From positions 5,084,001 through 5,148,000 of the forward strand of contig NZ_CP142104.1 in the NCBI RefSeq assembly GCF_035751725.1: 64,000 nucleotides of DNA. The letters run 5' to 3'. The notes under the pieces were generated by a model. That model searched no databases. It was given only the letters and a program-made list of their open reading frames with translations, and was not told the DNA's origin. The DNA is from Pseudomonas frederiksbergensis. Its GTDB lineage: Bacteria; Pseudomonadota; Gammaproteobacteria; Pseudomonadales; Pseudomonadaceae. This document shows, piece by piece, positions 16,705 through 24,877 of the stretch. The first letter of the stretch is position 1; each line of letters opens with the position of its first letter. The translations under genes were made by a program, and so were the position numbers.

Positions 16705-17271
16705 TCAGGCCAGCAATTCCGCCGCCACCACGCTTTTCACGCCTTTGCCGGCAAGTTGCTCCACCAGCATCAAGGCGAACATGAGGGCGGCGGCCGAGCC
16801 CTGGGCGGTAATGCAATTGCCGTCCACCACCACCGGTTGGTCGACAAAGCTGCACCCGGACAGTTGCTGGCTGACGGCGGGCAGGCAGGTCATGCGACGC
16901 TGGCGCAGCACGCCGAACGCCTGGAGTACCAACGCCGGGGCTTCGGCAATGGCGGCGAAGAAGCGCCCGGCCGCCGCTTGGTCCTTGACCAGTTGCTGCA
17001 ACGGTTGGTGGGCCGCCAAGTGTTGCGCGCCGATGATGCCGCCCGGCAAGACGATCAAGTCGAAATCCTGCACCAGCACGTCCACCAGCATGCCATCGGC
17101 GGTCAGGCGCGTGCCGCGTGCACAGGTGAGCATGCGACGGCCCTCGATACTCGCCACGACGACTTCAAGCTGCGCCCGGCGCAACACGTCGATCAGAGTC
17201 ACGGTCTGCAGATCGTCAACGCCTTCCGCCACGGCAATCAGGATTCGGGGGATCTTGGTTCCAGGAATCAT
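16705..17271 (-). CDS. DJ-1/PfpI-family protein lacking the catalytic cysteine
   Basis: A 188-residue DJ-1/ThiJ fold protein, closest in layout to YajL. DJ-1 proteins use a nucleophilic cysteine in an AAICAxP elbow and a nearby glutamate. Here the elbow reads AAIAEAP, with Ala109 in place of cysteine. The glutamate position in the AEGVDDLQTV loop is Gln22, and the usual QGPGT segment reads QGSAA. The chemistry of known family members (glyoxalase/deglycase-like, peroxide sensing) is therefore unlikely. The start at 17271 follows GGAGAG; a GTG two codons earlier is less likely. Confidence 0.85.
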   Translation of the reverse strand: MIPGTKIPRILIAVAEGVDDLQTVTLIDVLRRAQLEVVVASIEGRRMLTCARGTRLTADGMLVDVLVQDFDLIVLPGGIIGAQHLAAHQPLQQLVKDQAAAGRFFAAIAEAPALVLQAFGVLRQRRMTCLPAVSQQLSGCSFVDQPVVVDGNCITAQGSAAALMFALMLVEQLAGKGVKSVVAAELLA

Positions 17272-17348
17272 GGGCACTCTCCGCTGGGTGATCTTTCAAG
17301 ACTAGTCAGCTTTGCCGGGCCCTGTCAGCTGAAGCTCGCCCAGCCATG

Positions 17349-17798
17349 TCATTTGATGTACAGCTGGGTCGACATCCGGTTGCCCGGCGCGTTGATCGAC
17401 ACGTTGCTGAAGCTGAACGTGCCTTCCTGCTTGCCTTTCAGATCGAAGATGTACAAATAGCCGACCGTTCGCCGGGCTCCGCTCGAGCAGTCATTGAGGT
17501 TGCCATTATCAAATGCACACACCGGTGAACGGGTGCCGTCGACCTCAAAGCCGTCCAGCGTGACATTCGGCTGGTGGCCTATGCCGACTTCCAGCACATA
17601 GACCTTGATATGCGGGCCACTATGGTCGCAACGGGTTTGCGCCTGTTGCGCAGAGACGTCCTCGAAACCACAGGCCGGCGACTCGACCTTGAGCACCTTG
17701 ACCTCGCTCAGCGGTGGCGCCGACGCGGCGTGCGCGCTCGGCACGGACAGCCCCAGGCCGAACGCGCAGGCCAATGCAATGTTCTTCATGCAATTCAT
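17349..17798 (-). CDS. small exported protein, DUF4879-like
   Basis: A 149-residue protein with a signal peptide cleaved near SAHAASA. The mature part has paired cysteines (SPACGFED, QTRCDHSG, SPVCAFDNG, NDCSSGA) that could form two disulphides, and a C-terminal segment SINAPGNRMSTQLYIK. The layout resembles DUF4879 (YolA-like) secreted proteins of unknown role; that assignment rests on memory. GGGAGGT precedes the ATG at 17798; a longer frame from 17975 has no ribosome site. Divergent from the purine permease. Confidence 0.75.
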   Translation of the reverse strand: MNCMKNIALACAFGLGLSVPSAHAASAPPLSEVKVLKVESPACGFEDVSAQQAQTRCDHSGPHIKVYVLEVGIGHQPNVTLDGFEVDGTRSPVCAFDNGNLNDCSSGARRTVGYLYIFDLKGKQEGTFSFSNVSINAPGNRMSTQLYIK

Positions 17799-18007
17799 AC
17801 TGACCTCCCGGAATCGCGCGCAGTATGGCCCAACTTTTGCGTCTGCACACTTTTGCGACGCACACCGAGGATCGCAGCCAGTTCGCCGCGCTGCTATGAT
17901 GCGCGGCTTTTTCCGACCCACATAAAAACCCGGGCGCCGTCGGCGCCCTGTGCTTTGCTGTTGAGGTCGATACATTCACGGCGCCGAGCGCGCCACGGGG
18001 AGCAGAC

Positions 18008-19303
18008 ATGCTGGAAAGGCTGTTTCAACTCAAGGCACACAACACCAACGTGCGGACCGAGATCCTGGCGGGCGTCACGACGTTCCTGGCCATGGCCTAC
18101 ATTCTGTTCGTCAACCCGAGCATCCTCGGCGAAACCGGCATGGACAAGGGCGCGGTGTTTGTCGCCACCTGCCTGGCGGCGGCCATTGGCTCCACGGTCA
18201 TGGGCCTGATCGCCAACTACCCGATCGCCCTCGCGCCGGGCATGGGCCTGAACGCCTTCTTCACCTACACCGTGGTCCTGCACATGGGCCATACCTGGCA
18301 AGTGGCGCTGGGCGCGGTGTTCGTCTCCGCCGTGCTGTTCTTCCTGTTGTCGATCTTCCGCATCCGCGAATGGATCATCAACAGCATCCCGCTGCCGCTG
18401 CGCTCGGCCATCGCTGCCGGTATCGGCCTGTTCCTGGCGCTGATTGCCCTGAACAATGCCGGCATCGTGGTGAAAAACCCGGCGACCATGGTCGGCCTTG
18501 GCGACTTGAAGCAACCGGCGCCGATCCTGGCAACCCTCGGTTTCGTCCTGATCGTCGCCCTCGAAGCCTTGAAAGTGCGCGGCGCGGTGCTGATCGGCAT
18601 CCTCGCGGTCACCGTCGTCTCGATCCTGATGGGCTTCACGCCATTCGGCGGCATCATTTCCGCACCGCCATCCCTGGCCCCGACGTTCCTGCAACTGGAC
18701 ATCAAGGGCGCCCTGGACATCGGCCTGGTGAGCGTGATCTTCGCCTTCCTGTTCGTCGACCTGTTCGACAACTCCGGCACCCTGATCGGCGTCGCCAAGC
18801 GCGCCGGGCTGATGGGCAAGGACGGCCACATGCCGAAGATGGGTCGTGCGCTGATCGCCGACAGCACCGCCGCCATGGCCGGTTCGCTGCTGGGCACCTC
18901 CACCACCACCAGCTACATCGAATCGGCGGCGGGCGTCAGCGCCGGCGGCCGCACCGGCCTGACCGCCATCGTGGTGGCGATCCTGTTCCTGCTTGCGCTG
19001 TTCTTCTCGCCACTGGCCGCCAGCGTCCCGGCCTTTGCCACCGCTCCGGCCCTGTTGTTCGTCGCTGTGCTGATGACCTCGGGCCTGGCGGAAATCGACT
19101 GGGACGACATCACCGTGGCCGCTCCGGTGGTGATCACTGCCTTGGCGATGCCCTTCACCTATTCCATCGCCAACGGCATCGCCTTCGGCTTCATCGCCTG
19201 GACAGCCATTAAACTGGTGTCCGGCCGTGGCCGTGAGCTGAACCCGGCGCTGGTCATCCTGTCGATCCTGTTCGTTATCAAGTTGGGTTGGTTCAACGCA
19301 TGA
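18008..19303 (+). CDS. NCS2-family purine permease (guanine/hypoxanthine/adenine)
   Basis: A 431-residue AzgA/PbuG-type purine:proton symporter. Diagnostic segments are [18 protein letters not shown], the substrate-site [23 protein letters not shown], and [22 protein letters not shown]. Which purine is preferred cannot be decided. The stop overlaps the trmA ATG (ATGA), so the two may be translationally coupled. Confidence 0.92.
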   Translation: MLERLFQLKAHNTNVRTEILAGVTTFLAMAYILFVNPSILGETGMDKGAVFVATCLAAAIGSTVMGLIANYPIALAPGMGLNAFFTYTVVLHMGHTWQVALGAVFVSAVLFFLLSIFRIREWIINSIPLPLRSAIAAGIGLFLALIALNNAGIVVKNPATMVGLGDLKQPAPILATLGFVLIVALEALKVRGAVLIGILAVTVVSILMGFTPFGGIISAPPSLAPTFLQLDIKGALDIGLVSVIFAFLFVDLFDNSGTLIGVAKRAGLMGKDGHMPKMGRALIADSTAAMAGSLLGTSTTTSYIESAAGVSAGGRTGLTAIVVAILFLLALFFSPLAASVPAFATAPALLFVAVLMTSGLAEIDWDDITVAAPVVITALAMPFTYSIANGIAFGFIAWTAIKLVSGRGRELNPALVILSILFVIKLGWFNA

Positions 19304-20379
19304 CTTTTGATTCCCAGGCCTATGCCGCCCAGTTGCAGGGCAAAGTCGCCCGTCTGCGCGACTTGTTGGCCCCGTTCGATGCTCCCGAGCCGCAGGTGTT
19401 TGACTCAACGCTGGAGAACTTCCGCCTGCGGGCCGAGTTCCGTCTGTGGCGCGAGGCCGGCGAACGCCATTACGCGATGTTTTCCCAGGACGACAAGCGC
19501 ACGCCGATCCTCATCGAGCAATTCCCCATTGCCAGCCTGCGCATCAACCAGTTGATGCCGCAACTCAAGGCCGCCTGGCAGGCCAGCGCCCCCCTGAGCC
19601 ATAAGCTGTTCCAGGTGGAGTTCCTGACCACCCTGGCCGGCGACGCGATGATCACCCTGTGTTACCACCGTCCGCTGGACGAGCACTGGCACGCTGCCGC
19701 GTCGAAACTGGCGGCCGACCTGGGGGTCAGCATCATTGGCCGCTCCAAGGGCAAGCGCGAAGTCATCGGCCATGACTATGTGGTGGAGAAATTTGAGGTA
19801 GGGGGTCGTACGTTCAGCTATCGCCAACCTGAAGGCGCCTTCACCCAGCCCAACGGCACGGTGAACCAGAAGATGCTCAACTGGGCTTACGAAGCGCTGG
19901 GCGATCGCAGCGACGATCTGCTGGAGTTGTACTGCGGCAACGGCAACTTCACCCTGCCGCTGGCCACCCGCGTGCGAAAAGTCCTCGCCACCGAAATCAG
20001 CAAGACCTCGGTCAACGCCGCGCTGAGCAACCTCAGCGAAAACGCGGTGGATAACGTCACGCTGGTGCGCCTATCGGCCGAAGAGCTGACCGAAGCCTTG
20101 AATGAAGTCCGGCCGTTCCGTCGTTTGCAGGGCATCGACCTCAAAAGCTATGAATTCGGCAGCGTCTTCGTCGACCCGCCTCGCGCCGGCATGGACCCGG
20201 ACACCTGCGAACTGACCCGGCGCTTCGACAACATCCTGTACATCTCCTGCAACCCGGAAACCCTCGCCGCGAACATCGCGCAGCTGAACGACACCCACCG
20301 CATCACGCGCTGCGCGTTGTTCGATCAATTCCCTTGGACCCATCACATGGAGTCCGGCGTGTTGTTGACCCGGCGCTGA
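19300..20379 (+). CDS. trmA: tRNA (uracil-54-C5)-methyltransferase TrmA
   Basis: A 359-residue SAM-dependent enzyme making ribothymidine at position 54 of tRNA. Motifs: [13 protein letters not shown] for SAM binding, [10 protein letters not shown], and the catalytic cysteine in [13 protein letters not shown], with the proton-abstracting glutamate in HHMESG at the C-terminus. Length close to E. coli TrmA (366). The ATG at 19300 overlaps the permease stop. Confidence 0.97.
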   Translation: MTFDSQAYAAQLQGKVARLRDLLAPFDAPEPQVFDSTLENFRLRAEFRLWREAGERHYAMFSQDDKRTPILIEQFPIASLRINQLMPQLKAAWQASAPLSHKLFQVEFLTTLAGDAMITLCYHRPLDEHWHAAASKLAADLGVSIIGRSKGKREVIGHDYVVEKFEVGGRTFSYRQPEGAFTQPNGTVNQKMLNWAYEALGDRSDDLLELYCGNGNFTLPLATRVRKVLATEISKTSVNAALSNLSENAVDNVTLVRLSAEELTEALNEVRPFRRLQGIDLKSYEFGSVFVDPPRAGMDPDTCELTRRFDNILYISCNPETLAANIAQLNDTHRITRCALFDQFPWTHHMESGVLLTRR

Positions 20380-20384
20380 CCTTC

Positions 20385-20412
20385 GTGGCGAGGGAGCAAG
20401 CTTCCTCGCCAC
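20385..20412. repeat. REP-type hairpin downstream of trmA
   Basis: GTGGCGAGG / CCTCGCCAC, with a further AGC/GCT pairing inside, folds into a long hairpin six bases after the trmA stop. It has the same arm sequence as the other REP elements here and may also serve as a transcript end. Confidence 0.7.
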
Positions 20413-20498
20413 CATTGTCTCTCCCTCACCTCCCACAGTGGTCATGTTCGATCATCGAACACTTATTGCCCGGTGTCGGCTGCTTTATTTGACCAAAT

Positions 20499-20513
20499 TA
20501 ACCATCTAGTACA
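20499..20513. promoter_or_regulatory. candidate operator of the quinate regulon (aroQ side)
   Basis: TAACCATCTAGTACA lies 62 bp upstream of the aroQ start. It matches 11 of 15 positions with TAACCGGATGGTACA, the complement of 24717-24731 in the quiC/transporter divergent region. Sharing TAACC-N3-T-R-GTACA between the two promoter regions suggests one binding protein, most simply the TetR regulator encoded between them. Confidence 0.4.
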
Positions 20514-20574
20514 ATTTATCTCCACCGGCTGAAACCCCGCCGACACCAACAATAAAAATTGTGGAGAAATTGCG

Positions 20575-21015
20575 ATGCCTCCGATCGTTCTGGTGCTCAA
20601 CGGCCCGAACCTGAACCTGCTCGGCACCCGCGAGCCGGCGACCTACGGCTACGAAACCCTGGCTGATATTTCCTCGCTCTGTGGCCGCGCCGCCGAAGAG
20701 TTCGGCCTGGCCGTGGAGTTTCGCCAGACCAATCAGGAAGGCGAACTGCTCGACTGGATTCACGGCGCCCGAGGCCGGTGCGCCGGTATCGTCATCAACC
20801 CGGCGGCCTGGACCCACACCTCGGTGGCGATCCGCGACGCCCTGGTGGCGAGTGAAGTACCGGTCATCGAAGTCCACCTGTCCAACGTCCACGCCCGGGA
20901 AACCTTTCGTCACCACTCCTTTGTCTCATCCGTCGCCATTGGCGTGATGTGCGGGTTTGGCAGCCATGGTTATCGCCTGGCCCTTGAACATTTCAGTCAG
21001 CGGTTGAAGGGTTGA
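20575..21015 (+). CDS. aroQ: type II 3-dehydroquinate dehydratase (catabolic copy)
   Basis: A 146-residue type II dehydroquinase converting 3-dehydroquinate to 3-dehydroshikimate. Family motifs are [18 protein letters not shown] (with the catalytic tyrosine loop), [17 protein letters not shown] and [17 protein letters not shown]. Its neighbours suggest it serves quinate/shikimate breakdown rather than aromatic amino-acid synthesis. The downstream dehydrogenase gene starts within a few bases of its stop. Confidence 0.95.
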   Translation: MPPIVLVLNGPNLNLLGTREPATYGYETLADISSLCGRAAEEFGLAVEFRQTNQEGELLDWIHGARGRCAGIVINPAAWTHTSVAIRDALVASEVPVIEVHLSNVHARETFRHHSFVSSVAIGVMCGFGSHGYRLALEHFSQRLKG

Positions 21016-21020
21016 TGCGC

Positions 21021-21872
21021 ATGTCGAACGTCACTGTACTGGCCGGCCTGATCGGGGCGGGTATCCAGGCGTCCCGCACGCCGGCGCTGCATGAGCGCGA
21101 AGGCGATGCCCAAGGCATGCGTTACCTTTATCGACTGATCGATCTGGATGCGCTGAAGCTCGACAGCAGCGCCCTGCCCGACTTGCTGATGGCCGCCGAA
21201 CGCATGGACTTCACCGGCCTGAACATCACCTTCCCGTGCAAGCAGGTAATCATCCCGCTGCTGGACGAGTTGTCTCCCGAGGCCCGCGGGATCGGTGCGG
21301 TGAATACCGTGGTGCTCAAGGATGGCAAGCGCATCGGCCACAACACCGATTGCCTGGGGTTCGCCGAAGGTTTTCGTCGTGGCCTGGGCGATGTCGCGCG
21401 CAAGCGGGTGGTCCAGATGGGCGCAGGAGGCGCCGGCGCGGCGGTGGCCCATGCGTTGCTTCTGGAGGGCGTAGAGACATTGAGCATTTTCGACGTCGAG
21501 ATCAGCCGTGCCGAGGCATTGGCAAACAACTTGAATCAACACTTCGGCACAGGCCGTGCTCGTGCCGGGCATGACCTACCCACCGCCATGGCCGAAGCCG
21601 ACGGTTTGGTGAACACCACGCCCATGGGCATGGCGAAACTGCCGGGCACACCGGTGCCGGCCGAGTTGTTGCGGGGTGATCTGTGGGTGGCGGAAATCGT
21701 TTACTTCCCGCTGGAAACCGAACTGCTGCGCAACGCCCGCGCCCTCGGCTGCCGCACGCTGGACGGCGGCAACATGGCGGTATTCCAGGCGGTGAAGGCG
21801 TTCGAGCTGTTCAGCGGCGTGGCGCCGGATGCGCAGCGGATGCTGGCGCATTTCCAGGGCATGAATCACTAA
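21021..21872 (+). CDS. aroE: shikimate/quinate dehydrogenase (AroE family)
   Basis: A 283-residue NAD(P)-dependent dehydrogenase. Substrate-site SRTPALHE and the catalytic lysine in GLNITFPCKQ are present, as are GAVNTVV, NTDCLGF and the nucleotide-binding MGAGGAGAAVAHAL. The longer N-terminus and context indicate a catabolic enzyme oxidising quinate or shikimate. Two ATGs are possible, 21015 (overlapping the aroQ stop) and 21021; the latter fits related proteins better in length. Confidence 0.9.
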   Translation: MSNVTVLAGLIGAGIQASRTPALHEREGDAQGMRYLYRLIDLDALKLDSSALPDLLMAAERMDFTGLNITFPCKQVIIPLLDELSPEARGIGAVNTVVLKDGKRIGHNTDCLGFAEGFRRGLGDVARKRVVQMGAGGAGAAVAHALLLEGVETLSIFDVEISRAEALANNLNQHFGTGRARAGHDLPTAMAEADGLVNTTPMGMAKLPGTPVPAELLRGDLWVAEIVYFPLETELLRNARALGCRTLDGGNMAVFQAVKAFELFSGVAPDAQRMLAHFQGMNH

Positions 21873-21890
21873 AGCCTGGCCAGAATTCCT

Positions 21891-21915
21891 TGTGGGAGCG
21901 ACCAAGCTCCCCACA
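21891..21915. repeat. short REP-like hairpin between aroE and tetR
   Basis: TGTGGGAGC pairs with GCTCCCCACA (one bulge) between two convergent genes. It is a degenerate member of the GTGGGAGC hairpin class and may terminate both transcripts. Confidence 0.5.
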
Positions 21916-21935
21916 CAGTCTGCATCAGCTCACGA

Positions 21936-22613
21936 TCACGCCTGCAAATATTTCAGCACCGATTCACACACCATCTGCCGATGCCGCTGCTTGACCGCTT
22001 CGTCCGACAGGTCGATCTGGAAGATCTCGCCAAACGTCTGGCGGTTGGACACCCGGTAGAAGCAGAACGAACTGATCAGCAGATGCACATCCAGTGGTTC
22101 GAGGCCGGCACGGAACACGCCCTCTTCGGCGCCGCGACGCAGGATCACGCCCAGTGAATCGAGGATGGTATTGGTCATCGCCTTGATCGCACCGGACTGT
22201 TTCACGTATTCGGCGTTGTGGATGTTCTCGATGCAGACGATGCGCACGAAATCCACGTTGCGGTCGTGATGGTCGAAGGTGAACTCCACCAGCCGCCGGA
22301 TCGCATCCACCGGGGCCAGTTCCGCCAGGTGCAGGCGGCTCTCGGTGGTACGGATATCGCCGTAGAGTTTTTCCAGCACCTCGACGTACAGCTGCTCCTT
22401 GCTGCCGAAATAGTAGTAGATCATGCGCTTGGAGGTGTGGATGCGCTCGGCGATGGCGTCGACCCGGGCGCCGGCCAGGCCTTGCTGGACGAACTCGACG
22501 ATGGCTTCCTGAAGAATGTTCTCCCGGGTCTTTTCCGGGTTGTTCTTGCGACTCTTGCGCGGCGTGGCGACAGGTTCGTCGAGCGCTGCGGAAAGCTCTG
22601 GATTCATAGTCAT
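21936..22613 (-). CDS. TetR-family regulator of the quinate/shikimate cluster
   Basis: A 225-residue TetR protein. The N-terminal helix-turn-helix reads EFVQQGLAGARVDAIAERIHTSKRMIYYYFGSKEQLY in overlapping parts, and the C-terminal domain is the ligand-binding helical bundle. It lies 103 bp downstream of quiC on the same strand. It most likely senses a quinate-pathway intermediate and controls quiC, the transporter and aroQ-aroE; this is inferred from location. The start is uncertain among 22631, 22613 and 22607, as none has a strong ribosome site. Confidence 0.85.
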   Translation of the reverse strand: MTMNPELSAALDEPVATPRKSRKNNPEKTRENILQEAIVEFVQQGLAGARVDAIAERIHTSKRMIYYYFGSKEQLYVEVLEKLYGDIRTTESRLHLAELAPVDAIRRLVEFTFDHHDRNVDFVRIVCIENIHNAEYVKQSGAIKAMTNTILDSLGVILRRGAEEGVFRAGLEPLDVHLLISSFCFYRVSNRQTFGEIFQIDLSDEAVKQRHRQMVCESVLKYLQA

Positions 22614-22716
22614 TGCGGGGCTCACGGCCATCACTGCACAGGCTGGCGATTATGGGCCGCACCGTGCACTGAAGGAAGCCACGACACAGCCCATTACCGC
22701 AGCGTTTACGATTTCC

Positions 22717-24615
22717 CTACAACTTGGCATGCCGCAAGCCACCGCTACGGGACTTGGCCATCGCCGCCAGCCGCACCGCGACGTTGGCGGCGCCATAACC
22801 GGCGTAACCGTTCTTGCGTTGGATGATCTCAAAGAAAAACCGCCCTTCGAACGGCTCGGTATAGACATGAAACAGCTCGCCACCCTGGGCGTCACGGTCA
22901 TATAGCACATTGAAATACGCCAGTTCGCTAAGGAACTCATCGTCGAAATCGAAACGCGCCGCCAGGTCGTCGTAATAGTTGAGCGGGATGTCGAGCAATG
23001 GCACCCCGGCCTCCTTGGCCCGACTGACCTGGGCAAAGATGTCATCACAATCGAAGGCGATGTGATGCACGCCGGAGCCGCGATAACTCGACAGCGCATG
23101 TGAGATCGCGGTGTTGCGATTCTCGGAAATATTCAGCGGCAGGCGAATCGAACTGCAACGGCTACGCAGGGCACGGCTTTTTACCAGGCCATAAGGGTCG
23201 GGCAACACCACTTCGTCGTCAGCCTCGAAATCCAGCAGACTCTTGTAGAACAGCACCCAACTGTCGAGGCTGTCGGCCGGCAGCGCCATCGCCATGTGGT
23301 CGATGCGCTTGAGCCCGGCGCCGATGGCCGCAGCGGGTTGCAGGTTGAAATCGGTGCCGTAGACGTCGGCGTCCTGGTCCACCAGGTAGATCAGGCTGCT
23401 GTCCGGGGCGCGCACCGCCGCCAGCTCCAGCTCATTGGGCCCGACGAGCCCGCGATACGGCTGGCCTTTGTAGGCCACGGCCCGTTTCAAGGCACTGGCG
23501 CTGTCCTTGACCCGCACCGCCATGGCGCACAACGACGGGCCATGGGCTTCGAAAAAGCTGTGGGCGAAGGAGTACGGCTCGCAATTGAGGATCAGGTTGA
23601 TATCGCCCTGGCGCAACAGGCTGACGTTCTTGGAACGATGCTGGCCGGCCTTGACGAAACCCAGGCGCTCCAGCCAATGGGCGAGCTTGGCGCCCAGGTT
23701 ATCGTCCACGGCAAATTCGAGGAACTCGATGCCGTCGTATTCGCTGGCCGGCGCTGTTTCAAAAAGAATGTCAGGCTTTTGCGCCGGCGCTTGCTCGGCC
23801 AGGCGCTTGCGGGTCTTTTCTTCCAGGTACAGCAACGAACGCAAACCGTCGGCCGCATTCGCCCTGGGCGGCGCGGCGCGGAAACCGTCGTTGAAGATTT
23901 CCAGCGACAGCGGCCCGCAGTAGCCACTCTGGATGATCGGCGCGAGGAAACCCGGCAAATCGAATTCTCCCTGGCCCGGAAAGCAGCGGAAATGCCGGCT
24001 CCATTCCAACACGTCCATCGCCAGGATCGGCGCATCGGCCATCTGCACAAAGAAGATCTTGTCGCCGGGAATCTCGGCGATGGCCCTCGGATCGCCCTTG
24101 AGGGACAAGGTGTGAAAGCTGTCGAGCAGCACGCCGAGGCTGGGATGATCGGCCTGGCGCACGATGTTCCAGACCTGTTGATACGTATTGACGTGCCGGC
24201 CCCAGGCCAACGCCTCGTAACCAATGCGCAAGCCGCGCGCGCCGGCCCGCTCCGCCAGCAGGCGCAGATCGTCGATCAGGATCTGCTCATCGCCAACGCT
24301 GTCAGCCGATGCATTGCTGCACACCAGCACCAGGTCGGTGCCCAGCTCCTGCATCAAATCGAATTTGCGCTCGGCCCGTTCCAGGTTGCGCGCCAGGCGG
24401 TCGCGACGGCAGCCTTCAAAATCGCGAAAAGGTTGGAACAGCGTGATGGCGATACCCAGGTCGGCGCACATCTGCCTTATTTCCCGAGGGCTGCCATCGT
24501 AGTAGAGCAGGTCATTCTCGAAAATTTCCACGCCGTCGAAACCGGCGGCGGCAATGGCTTCGAGTTTTTCCGGCAGGGTACCGCTCAACGAAACGGTGGC
24601 AATGGAACGCTGCAT
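22717..24615 (-). CDS. quiC: 3-dehydroshikimate dehydratase, two-domain QuiC type
   Basis: A 632-residue fusion. Residues about 1-270 are a xylose-isomerase-like TIM barrel (AAAGFDGVEIFENDLLYY, RIGYEALAWGRHVNTY, LLDSFHTLSLKGDP, LSLEIFNDGFR), which dehydrates 3-dehydroshikimate to protocatechuate. Residues about 290-620 are a vicinal-oxygen-chelate half resembling 4-hydroxyphenylpyruvate dioxygenase (GSGVHHIAFDCDDIF and the C-terminal GRFFFEIIQR). The same two-domain layout is known for P. aeruginosa QuiC1. Divergent from the MFS transporter. Confidence 0.95.
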   Translation of the reverse strand: MQRSIATVSLSGTLPEKLEAIAAAGFDGVEIFENDLLYYDGSPREIRQMCADLGIAITLFQPFRDFEGCRRDRLARNLERAERKFDLMQELGTDLVLVCSNASADSVGDEQILIDDLRLLAERAGARGLRIGYEALAWGRHVNTYQQVWNIVRQADHPSLGVLLDSFHTLSLKGDPRAIAEIPGDKIFFVQMADAPILAMDVLEWSRHFRCFPGQGEFDLPGFLAPIIQSGYCGPLSLEIFNDGFRAAPPRANAADGLRSLLYLEEKTRKRLAEQAPAQKPDILFETAPASEYDGIEFLEFAVDDNLGAKLAHWLERLGFVKAGQHRSKNVSLLRQGDINLILNCEPYSFAHSFFEAHGPSLCAMAVRVKDSASALKRAVAYKGQPYRGLVGPNELELAAVRAPDSSLIYLVDQDADVYGTDFNLQPAAAIGAGLKRIDHMAMALPADSLDSWVLFYKSLLDFEADDEVVLPDPYGLVKSRALRSRCSSIRLPLNISENRNTAISHALSSYRGSGVHHIAFDCDDIFAQVSRAKEAGVPLLDIPLNYYDDLAARFDFDDEFLSELAYFNVLYDRDAQGGELFHVYTEPFEGRFFFEIIQRKNGYAGYGAANVAVRLAAMAKSRSGGLRHAKL

Positions 24616-24716
24616 GACTTCGGCTCCCGGGACAGGCGTCGGCTACAAAAAAATGCGCCGCTTTTTGAAAGAGTCAGGCGATTATTGGGCTGCCGGTTCC
24701 TTTGGGCAATTTAATA

Positions 24717-24731
24717 TGTACCATCCGGTTA
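24717..24731. promoter_or_regulatory. candidate operator of the quinate regulon (quiC/transporter side)
   Basis: The complement reads TAACCGGATGGTACA and matches the element at 20499-20513 in 11 of 15 positions. It lies 102 bp upstream of quiC and 147 bp upstream of the transporter, in a position to control both. Confidence 0.4.
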
Positions 24732-24877
24732 GTTTTTTGGGCGATTATCGAACACTATGGCCGATCAGCGAATTGACGATTTTTTGTCCACTGCCCACCA
24801 TCGACCCCCGCATTGATTGCCAACGCGTCAATGCAGACCCAGACCACACCATAAGAATTTCAAGAACGGGTGACCTT

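Noticed and set aside
17894..19408. 504-codon minus-strand frame opposite the purine permease
   Set aside because: Antisense shadow of a GC-rich gene, with His/Gln/Arg/Asp-rich composition typical of such frames.
24554..24877. Upstream in-frame extension of the quinate-type transporter
   Set aside because: It crosses the quiC start and the shared promoter region, and its translation does not resemble an MFS N-terminus.
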